A stretch of 23,745 nucleotides of DNA from a virus. Where the stretch lies: positions 860 to 24,604 of the IMG/VR virus record IMGVR_UViG_3300030430_003321; one strand, given 5' to 3'. Position numbers and translations under genes: made by a program. The notes below the pieces were generated by a model. It saw nothing but the letters and a program-made list of their open reading frames with translations. It did not search any database and was not told where the DNA came from. How positions within the stretch are numbered: the stretch's first letter is position 1; each line of letters starts with the position of its first letter. Shown piece after piece: positions 17,313-23,745 of the stretch.

Positions 17313-17338
17313 AAAAAAGCCGAGGCCGAAGCCTCGAC
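17313..17338 (-). terminator. Intrinsic terminator after the capsid gene
   Basis: Read on the minus strand, eleven bases after the capsid stop codon begins an 8-bp stem (GTCGAGGC pairing with GCCTCGGC, one U-G wobble) closed by a C(UUCG)G tetraloop and followed directly by six U residues. This is a textbook factor-independent terminator and the clearest GC-rich island in the neighbourhood. It would reduce read-through into the connector and tail genes relative to capsid, as the terminator after gene 10 does in T7. The wobble pair is only compatible with pairing in minus-strand RNA, which agrees with the gene direction. Confidence 0.9.
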
Positions 17339-17349
17339 TTAATAATGAT

Positions 17350-18876
17350 TTACTTCATTAACATAAAGTTGTTAGCACCTTGAGTGATTAAACATCTTTC
17401 AGTTAAGAAATGTAGTTGCATTGCATCTAACGCAGAAGTAGCAGCACCAACAGAACCAGTAACCCAAGACTTCATTCTTCGGTCATCAGTTTGTGAAGCT
17501 CTAAATCTTACGTGTAAGAAAGGACGTCTCATACTAGCTCCTACAGTTTGGTCATAAACTGAAGAAGTACCAGCAGGAATCATAACCCCTCTAATAGCGT
17601 TAGCTCCAGCGATAGCGTTAATACCACCTCTAGTTGCTAAATCATTTAAGTATCTAAAGTCAGACTTGTAGAAGTCATAAGAACCTCTTCTAAAACCAGA
17701 GAAACCTAAATTTAGCGCCATATCTTCAGAGTTGTTAAACACTCCATAAGAAGTACCACCAGCCCCGTAAGAGTTCATTGAAGCTAACATATCGTCAATA
17801 GCTAAGCTAGTAGCTCTGTTAACAAACATCATGTATTCTTCAATAGCACCTTGCTTATCAAACTCAGCAAGTATTGCATCGAACTCAGCTAAATCAGTAG
17901 CAGCATTAACACCAGTTACACCAGTAGTAATATTACCTCTTGATTCTATAGCGGCGAATAAACCTTCAGTACCTACGTTTCCAGCACCAGCTGTTGATCC
18001 AAGAATTAAACTATTACCATCTAACGTAGAAGCAGCAGCGTTAAGTTCACTTTCTAACATTGCCATTTCAATATAGTCAGTAAATCTAGCTCTTGTATCA
18101 GCTTCGGCTTTTAAATACCATAAATAACCACTTTGCCCGTTTTCAGCAGAAACTTCTACCCAACCAATTCTAGACGCGTCAGATCCTGATACTTCGTAGT
18201 AATCTTTCATTATAATTGGCTTGTTAGTAAAAGATTTGAACTGAGGCTCATTAGCTCCTCTTGAATCACTAGCCGCTGGAGAAGCAGCAGTAGTGTTATA
18301 GTTATCACCTTTACCAAACTCAGAACCATAAACTAATACAGTACAAGCTAAAGCAGCTGAAGAAGAACCAGCAGTACCTGATAAGTTTGCTGCATCATAA
18401 GGAGCAACAGTTAAAAGGTCTAAGTCAGAACCATCCTGAGCTGTAACCATACATTTAGCAACACCAGAAGCAGTAGCAACGATAATAGTATCGTTAACTC
18501 TAATTCCATGAAGTGCACTTGTAGCACCAGATCCAGATATACCGTTAGTAGTATCTTCGTTGTTACCATCAATGTCAGACTGTATTTGAATAGTTGTACT
18601 TGATTTTATCTCAGCTTTGTAAGATAAATGTAAACGACCTTGTTCAGACCAAACTACTTGATCAGAAGTCATCGCTTCTTCTGCACCAACTTGAGCAAGG
18701 AAACCAGAAATTGTACGAGGTCCAAAAACCTCAGCTTCTTTTTCCATCAAGTCTGGCAGGTATTGTTGTGCCCAGTCGTTTGCACCACTGGTAAAGTCTA
18801 GATAGTTTGTTGCTAGCGTTTGCTGTCTTTGAGCAGGTACGCTATTTAACAAACCACCAGGATTTGAAATTGCCAT
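17350..18876 (-). CDS. Major capsid protein
   Basis: A 508-residue major capsid protein, presumably with the HK97 fold, forming the icosahedral shell. The C-terminal half holds segments I recognise from marine phage capsid proteins: DFYKSDFRYLNDLATRGG (about 401-418), VMIPAGTSSVYDQ (about 431-443), RRPFLHVRFRASQTDDR (about 450-466) and the terminal LHFLTERCLITQGANNF (about 488-504). Residues about 92-185 form a beta-rich, Gly/Ser/Thr-rich segment that may be an inserted domain. The gene lies 20 bases after the scaffold-like gene and is followed by a strong terminator. Codon choice is visibly less A/T-driven than in its neighbours (AAC, GAC and TAC are frequent), as expected for the most highly expressed virion gene. 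The leader is A/T-only with no ribosome binding site. Confidence 0.9.
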   Translation of the reverse strand: MAISNPGGLLNSVPAQRQQTLATNYLDFTSGANDWAQQYLPDLMEKEAEVFGPRTISGFLAQVGAEEAMTSDQVVWSEQGRLHLSYKAEIKSSTTIQIQSDIDGNNEDTTNGISGSGATSALHGIRVNDTIIVATASGVAKCMVTAQDGSDLDLLTVAPYDAANLSGTAGSSSAALACTVLVYGSEFGKGDNYNTTAASPAASDSRGANEPQFKSFTNKPIIMKDYYEVSGSDASRIGWVEVSAENGQSGYLWYLKAEADTRARFTDYIEMAMLESELNAAASTLDGNSLILGSTAGAGNVGTEGLFAAIESRGNITTGVTGVNAATDLAEFDAILAEFDKQGAIEEYMMFVNRATSLAIDDMLASMNSYGAGGTSYGVFNNSEDMALNLGFSGFRRGSYDFYKSDFRYLNDLATRGGINAIAGANAIRGVMIPAGTSSVYDQTVGASMRRPFLHVRFRASQTDDRRMKSWVTGSVGAATSALDAMQLHFLTERCLITQGANNFMLMK

Positions 18877-18896
18877 AATTAATATTTTTTAAATTG

Positions 18897-20117
18897 TTAT
18901 TTTTTGTTTTTAATTCTAAATTTAAAGTCATTAGAATTATTACCTAACACTTTTACTTTTATACCGCTTGTATTTATTTGGCCATTAAACTCTTGCCTTG
19001 GATCCATACTAACGTTTTTAGATTTAGCTATACTTTCTTTTAAAGCATCAGCTTTACCTTGCTCGTAAAAATGTTTTGCAATAGCATCAGGATTCATAGC
19101 TGTAAACAAACTTTTATGATAACCTTTAGTATCTTGTATTTCGTTATTTTTATCAAGGAACTTCCCTATAAAATTACTAATATCACTTTGGTTTTCTTTA
19201 ACTGTACTCGCATTTTTAACATTAAATCTAAACTTTTTTTCACCAACATTATATTCAAAACCTTTAAAGTCTTTATTAAATAGCTGATTAGTTTTGTTTA
19301 AAAAAGTACGTGTTTGTCTTTCGTTAATTTCCTTTTGTTCTTTTGACTCTTTATTGTATCTATTGAAAAAATCAATGGCTTTTTGCTGATCACTCGTCAG
19401 CTTGTTTCCGTATTGTATTTCTTCATAATACTTGGTTTTTGCATTTTCTAAATGCGACTTTGCTTGAGCAACTTGCTCTTTCAAAGCTAGTTTTTTTCTT
19501 TTTATATCTCTTGGCTCATCTTCTTCTTCATCAAAAGAAAAAGCATCTTCCATCATAAACTCTATTTCTTCTGAATTAAGATGAGGTTTTGTTTGTTTGT
19601 AATATTCTTTTAATAAAGATATATTATCTAGTTTAGAATAATCTTGATTTAATTTTACATAATCTTCTAAACTACCGCCTGTTTCGTTCATAAAGTCAAC
19701 AAGCTTTTGTATGTTTTCTGGAAGAGGTTTACCAGTTTGCTCTGCTTCAGCTACAGCTTCTTCAGCTTGTTCAGTTAGTTCTTCAACTTGTTCTTTTACA
19801 TCTTCTTTTACTTCTTCTTCTGTAATTTCTTCAACAACGGGTTGGTCATCTTGAACTTCGTCGGTACTTTCTCCGGTAGGTTTTTCATCTGTCGATTCGA
19901 CGTTTTCTTCGAGTACTTTTTCGCTAGTTTCGGATTCGTCGCGTACAGAAACCTCATCTGTGCTTTGCTTTGGAACGGCATCTGTTTCTAATTTTTTAGT
20001 TAAATCTACTTTGATGATATTATCATCTTCTTTTGTTATTTTTTTATCAATATTTACTTTAGTAATATTGTCTTTTGTAGTATTTTCTACTACTTCTTCT
20101 TTTTTGTTTTCTGCCAT
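18897..20117 (-). CDS. Probable scaffolding protein
   Basis: A 406-residue protein lying between portal and major capsid genes, the classic location of the scaffold that templates procapsid assembly and then leaves. Residues 1-130 are low-complexity and extremely acidic (Glu/Asp/Thr/Val/Lys, with repeated STDE units near 52, 75 and 84). This is followed by a helical core starting KLVDFMNETGGSLEDYV (about 138-154), an acidic stretch DAFSFDEEEDEPRD (about 191-204), a predicted coiled coil (about 205-235), and a basic C-terminus ending FRIKNKK. An acidic helical protein with a basic tail is typical of scaffolds, whose basic tail binds the capsid protein. I remember the LVDFMNETGGSLEDY core from uncultured marine phages. 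No protease catalytic motif is visible, so a fused maturation protease is unlikely. The role is inferred from location and composition. Confidence 0.72.
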   Translation of the reverse strand: MAENKKEEVVENTTKDNITKVNIDKKITKEDDNIIKVDLTKKLETDAVPKQSTDEVSVRDESETSEKVLEENVESTDEKPTGESTDEVQDDQPVVEEITEEEVKEDVKEQVEELTEQAEEAVAEAEQTGKPLPENIQKLVDFMNETGGSLEDYVKLNQDYSKLDNISLLKEYYKQTKPHLNSEEIEFMMEDAFSFDEEEDEPRDIKRKKLALKEQVAQAKSHLENAKTKYYEEIQYGNKLTSDQQKAIDFFNRYNKESKEQKEINERQTRTFLNKTNQLFNKDFKGFEYNVGEKKFRFNVKNASTVKENQSDISNFIGKFLDKNNEIQDTKGYHKSLFTAMNPDAIAKHFYEQGKADALKESIAKSKNVSMDPRQEFNGQINTSGIKVKVLGNNSNDFKFRIKNKK

Positions 20118-20146
20118 AATAAAATATTATATAATTAATAAATTGC

Positions 20147-22573
20147 TTATCTTGGTCCAAACATAGACATATCACCAACGTTTGCCCCACCTAGTATATC
20201 ATTACCTGATGACTCAAATTTTTTAGCTGGTAAATCATTTTTTCTTTGTTCTATAAGTTGTGACTGCTGAGAAGCTTGTATTCTTGTTCTTTCGTCTTTA
20301 CGATCTTCTTTTTCTTTTTCTTTTTGTCTAGTGCTTTGTACTTCCATATTTTTTAACCTCATATTAAACTCAAACTCTAAACTCATTAGTTGTTGTTTTG
20401 CTTGCATTTCATATTGAAGTTTTTGTGCTTCAAGCTGAGCTTTTAGTTGCTCTATTTGAGCTTCTGATTGTGTTAAGGCTTGTTGTTTTTGTATTTCCAT
20501 TTGAGCAGCAGCTTGTTGCTGTTGAGCGTTTGCTTGAGCTTGTGCTTGTATATTTTGCTGTTTCATAGCTTGATCCATCTCCATTTTTCTTTTTCTTCTT
20601 ATTTTTAAAACTTCATTTGCAAGCTTAACATTGTTTATTTCTCTAACATCAATAGCGTCTTCTAAATCTATAGTTTGTTGCTGTAGTGCCATTTGAATAT
20701 TGTTTTCAAGCATAGCTTTTTCTTCGTCGTCAGGCATTAATTCTATAAATATACCAAAATCATATAAATGTAAACTAGACATCTCTTCTAAAGTAGCAAC
20801 ATTATGTACACCTATGCTTTGTATAAAAGCTTCTTTTGTTGGTGAATATTCTATAATATCAGATATTCTAAGTGATAATTGTTCTGCAACTTCTGCTGTT
20901 AAAAACAAACCAGAGTCTAATATATGTCTTGTGGCTGTATTACTATTTGCTGCCGCTATTTTTTGTATACCAACTAAAGCTCTTTCGTCTGGCATACTAC
21001 CATCTCTAGCTTCGTTTAATCCGGTTACATCACGTATCATTTGTAAATAGTAATTGTAATTACCTATAAGAGCTTGTATTTTATTACCACCACTACCACT
21101 AGTTATTTCTTGTATTGGTACTTTACCAGGATTCATATCACCATCTTGCGTAAACGATCTACCAATAACACTACCTGTTTGGAAGAACATATTTAAAGCT
21201 TCTTGCGGATTATAGTTTGTACCGTTACCTAAATCTATTTCAGCTAAACCATCAGCATCTAAATAAACGCCATCAGGTATCATACGTGACATTACTTGTT
21301 GTAATTTTAAGTGTGTAAGCTGTATCATGTCAGCAAAACCAGTTATACGTTTTACTAGAGAGTCTATATTTCCTTTATACATACGAGGGGCTACTATACT
21401 ATAGTTCATTTTAACTTTAGTATAATTGCTTTTTGGTCTCATCATGTTTTTAGCTATTTCCCATTTAAGTAGTTTATTAGTACCAAGAACCATAGCTCCT
21501 TCTTGCAATACTTCTATTACTCTGTCTAATCTTGAAAAATTACCTTCTGAGTCTGGAGGCGGGTTAAATGAATCATCTTTTTCTATTGCTTTTTCAGCCC
21601 CTGTAGCAGTTTCTTTTATTTTATAAACTTCGTTCATATAAGTTTTATAATTAAAATATAAAACTTGAACTTTATTACTGTCAAACTCATCATAACTACT
21701 AGCGTTTTTATATGAATTATTAGTATAAAGTGATCGTGATTGCATTATTTCTTCTAAATCACTTTGTTCTAAAAATGGAAATTGTTTTGCTAATTCATTT
21801 ATAGGTATTGTTTTTACTTCACCAACATAATATATATCATCAAAATAAGGTGACTCTGTATAAGAGTAAACTAAATCAGCAGGATCAACATATTCTACAG
21901 TAGCGCCTTCTGAAGTTGTAAAGTTTGTTTTAACAGCACCTATACCTAAAACAGTTAAATCTCTATAAAATCTATTTTTTACTAAATCATATCTATTACC
22001 ATTTAATAACACGTTTATAGCTTGTTCTTCTGCTATCTCTACGGCTTGTTTATAACTTAGTTGCATGTGAAGCTCTAACTCTTCTTTTGTTTCAGGTAAT
22101 GTATCTGGATCGTTTTGATAAAGATTAATATTAAATTTTTGCTGAACAAAATCGTTTATTTCTTTTGTATTCATGTCGTCAACTATAGACTGCATGTATT
22201 CGGTTCTTTTTGCAATACCATATGGATCTTGCGAATATGCTTTTATATCATAAGATCTATCTGCCATACCGTTAACAACTATATCAACAAATTTAGGTAT
22301 AATAGGCACTGGTGTCCAGTCTAAATTTAAATAAGATAAATCACCATTTATAGATAATTCATCTTTATATTTTTGTATTGATTGATTACCTTCAGCATAT
22401 AATCTTAATCTATGAAAATCGTTATAATGTTTATGATACCTGTTTATACCCTGATCTTTATTAAACCACTCATGCTCTATAGCTTTAGCAACTTTTAAAC
22501 CATAGTCATAACTCAACTTTTCAGCATCACTTACAACTTGACTAGGAAAATAATTATTAGTATATTCTGCCAT
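20147..22573 (-). CDS. Portal protein
   Basis: An 808-residue portal protein, forming the dodecameric ring at one capsid vertex through which DNA enters and leaves. Recognisable portal features are the EYVDPADLVYSYTESP segment near residues 227-242 (wing/clip region of podovirus portals) and the long helical block GLNEARDGSMPDERAL followed by AAANSNTATRHIL at about 518-552, which resembles portals of marine and crAss-like podoviruses. Residues about 664-780 are rich in Gln, Ala and Lys and predict a long helix or coiled coil, comparable to the helical barrel of larger portals such as that of P22. The length is well above the roughly 530 residues of T7-type portals. It sits between terminase and the scaffold-like gene, as expected. 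The start has an A/T-only leader and no ribosome binding site. Identification is firm by position and motif; the barrel role of the tail is inferred. Confidence 0.92.
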   Translation of the reverse strand: MAEYTNNYFPSQVVSDAEKLSYDYGLKVAKAIEHEWFNKDQGINRYHKHYNDFHRLRLYAEGNQSIQKYKDELSINGDLSYLNLDWTPVPIIPKFVDIVVNGMADRSYDIKAYSQDPYGIAKRTEYMQSIVDDMNTKEINDFVQQKFNINLYQNDPDTLPETKEELELHMQLSYKQAVEIAEEQAINVLLNGNRYDLVKNRFYRDLTVLGIGAVKTNFTTSEGATVEYVDPADLVYSYTESPYFDDIYYVGEVKTIPINELAKQFPFLEQSDLEEIMQSRSLYTNNSYKNASSYDEFDSNKVQVLYFNYKTYMNEVYKIKETATGAEKAIEKDDSFNPPPDSEGNFSRLDRVIEVLQEGAMVLGTNKLLKWEIAKNMMRPKSNYTKVKMNYSIVAPRMYKGNIDSLVKRITGFADMIQLTHLKLQQVMSRMIPDGVYLDADGLAEIDLGNGTNYNPQEALNMFFQTGSVIGRSFTQDGDMNPGKVPIQEITSGSGGNKIQALIGNYNYYLQMIRDVTGLNEARDGSMPDERALVGIQKIAAANSNTATRHILDSGLFLTAEVAEQLSLRISDIIEYSPTKEAFIQSIGVHNVATLEEMSSLHLYDFGIFIELMPDDEEKAMLENNIQMALQQQTIDLEDAIDVREINNVKLANEVLKIRRKRKMEMDQAMKQQNIQAQAQANAQQQQAAAQMEIQKQQALTQSEAQIEQLKAQLEAQKLQYEMQAKQQLMSLEFEFNMRLKNMEVQSTRQKEKEKEDRKDERTRIQASQQSQLIEQRKNDLPAKKFESSGNDILGGANVGDMSMFGPR

Positions 22574-22576
22574 ATG

Positions 22577-23745
22577 TTATTTTATTATTTTTGAAGTATT
22601 GCCTCTATTGTGATATTTAGCAATATTTATATTCAATTTTGGTTTTTCTATTTTAGCGTTTGGTCTATACAAGTTTCTATTGCAAGCCATGATAGCAAGA
22701 CCAGAACTTATAGAAGCGTCAAACTTTGTTCTTTTTGTTATATCAAATCTAGCCCAGTCATTTAATGTTTTATTAAAATATATATTACCATACACCCCAT
22801 CTTTTATATGACCTACGTATTGCTGTATATACATTTCAATAGCAGCTGCATGAGCTTGTTTTATATCTTCACTAGTGTTTGGTATACCACCTATTTCTTT
22901 TTCAGTAGTTGATAATTTATTCCAAATCTTGTCAGGTCTGTTCATACTAAAACCTCTATAACCTCTACGTCTTAAGTGATACAATAATCTAGGTTTGTTA
23001 TTTTCCGCAAGTAATGGCATGCCATAAAAAACTAATGCCATCAGTACATCTTCAAAAAACATTTCAGCTGTTTGAGGTCTTGCTATATATTCTAAAAAAA
23101 AATGATTAGGCGGTGCGTCTTCCATACTAAACTTAGTTAAACCGTGCAAAGCTCCGTTAGAGCCTTTACCATCTACAGTTCCTGATATATCGTAGCTATC
23201 ACAACCAAAAGCACCTATGTGCTCGTTACCAGGAAATCTAACACCATTTTTTAATATTATTCTATTTTGTAGATTACTAGGTGGAAACCAACTAACGTTA
23301 AATCTTCCTTTTGGATCTGGATAAAATATTACTTGAGTATCTTTAATACCATTAACCCATTGAAAATTACCAGTATTAACATTTGTTATAGCGTTTATAC
23401 CTTCATTGTAATCTATTTGTTCGTATATTTTTACTAAGTTAAATATACTATTTTTTGTTTCATCTCTAAATGCGTGTTCTTCTGTTCGTGGAAACTGGCG
23501 ATAAAACTCATTTAAAGCGTCTTGATCATCTTTTAAACCATCAGCTTCGTTTTGCCAGTTATCAATTACACCTACGTCTATTAGTTCACCGTCTGGGGCG
23601 AAGACATCTGTGTCAGGTGTATCAAATACTGGAACTCCGTACTCATCAATAAATCCTTCGTAGTTCCATTCCATTGGGATAAACAAAGAGTATAAACCAG
23701 ACTTTGTTTGGCCATTTCTATTTCTCTTAGTGACATCTGATGCGT
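22577..23745 (-). CDS. Terminase large subunit, C-terminal part (cut by right edge)
   Basis: This is the C-terminal half of the DNA-packaging motor protein; the nuclease domain cuts concatemeric phage DNA while the missing N-terminal ATPase drives it through the portal. The reading frame is open to the right edge: the first complete codon in the window ends at 23743, giving 388 visible residues. A TTG codon at 23686 is internal, because in-frame sequence (…KSGLYSLFIPMEW…) continues upstream of it. The RNase H-like nuclease signature is visible: an Asp in GCDSYD (fragment residue about 182), an acidic residue in the YGMPLLAENN segment (Glu about 247), and an Asp in KFDASISSG (about 342). These three are the expected metal-binding positions. 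The gene is followed after 3 bases by the portal gene, the usual order. The ATPase (Walker A/B) part and any small terminase gene lie outside the window. Confidence 0.93.
   Translation of the reverse strand, partial: ASDVTKRNRNGQTKSGLYSLFIPMEWNYEGFIDEYGVPVFDTPDTDVFAPDGELIDVGVIDNWQNEADGLKDDQDALNEFYRQFPRTEEHAFRDETKNSIFNLVKIYEQIDYNEGINAITNVNTGNFQWVNGIKDTQVIFYPDPKGRFNVSWFPPSNLQNRIILKNGVRFPGNEHIGAFGCDSYDISGTVDGKGSNGALHGLTKFSMEDAPPNHFFLEYIARPQTAEMFFEDVLMALVFYGMPLLAENNKPRLLYHLRRRGYRGFSMNRPDKIWNKLSTTEKEIGGIPNTSEDIKQAHAAAIEMYIQQYVGHIKDGVYGNIYFNKTLNDWARFDITKRTKFDASISSGLAIMACNRNLYRPNAKIEKPKLNINIAKYHNRGNTSKIIK

Noticed and set aside
17350-18876. Programmed frameshift making a longer capsid form
   Set aside because: No slippery run with an extended downstream frame was found near the capsid stop; the terminator follows at once.
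23684-23686. TTG codon as the start of a 369-residue terminase
   Set aside because: The frame continues open upstream to the edge with typical terminase sequence, so this is an internal Leu codon in a truncated gene.

Overview
The window is one uninterrupted, strongly AT-rich block of bacteriophage virion genes, all on the minus strand, so transcription runs from the right edge to the left edge. The order is the standard head-to-tail assembly order of a tailed phage: terminase large subunit (cut by the right edge), portal, probable scaffold, major capsid protein, a conserved unknown protein, a 50-residue miniprotein, two probable head-tail connector or ring proteins, a 2035-residue tail-hub protein, two beta-rich or small virion proteins, and three large or repetitive proteins that look like internal (ejected) virion proteins, the last cut by the left edge. 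No tail tape-measure gene, sheath or tail-tube gene of a long-tailed phage is visible. The giant N-terminal 'LPNGEYR' / C-terminal 'ISKNPESFA..FTDKQRG' protein suits a short-tailed (podovirus-like) particle.

Host and lineage: the protein set resembles, from memory, families common in uncultured marine phages and in the broad group of Bacteroidota podoviruses that includes crAss-like phages. This is recognition, not a search. Supporting it, none of the start codons has a Shine-Dalgarno purine box; the leaders are almost pure A/T, as in Bacteroidota. Standard stop codons (mostly TAA, one TAG seen) are used. No tRNA, integrase, CRISPR, insertion sequence or plus-strand gene can be supported.

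Layout (right to left): 23745-22577 packaging ATPase/nuclease; 22573-20147 portal; 20117-18897 acidic scaffold-like protein; 18876-17350 capsid, followed by a textbook intrinsic terminator with a UUCG loop; 17288-16470 conserved protein; 16462-16428 a second UUCG hairpin without a U-tract; 16413-16261 CxC miniprotein, overlapping by one base with the 238-residue connector gene (16261-15545); 15540-14074 connector/ring protein carrying an inserted carbohydrate-binding-like module; 14069-7962 giant tail-hub ('muzzle'-like) protein; 7950-6667 and 6663-6277 small tail/decorating proteins; 6236-5385 repeat-bearing internal protein; 5370-3406 and 3383-1 large probable ejection proteins, the last with an HELLH zinc-protease motif. 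Gaps between genes are 3-61 bases, so there is no gene-free stretch over 300 bases.

The points most worth following up are the carbohydrate-binding-like insertion in a connector protein, the HExxH motif in the giant left-edge virion protein, the 50-residue DCGC protein preceded by a stable hairpin, and the capsid terminator that would step down transcription of everything downstream.
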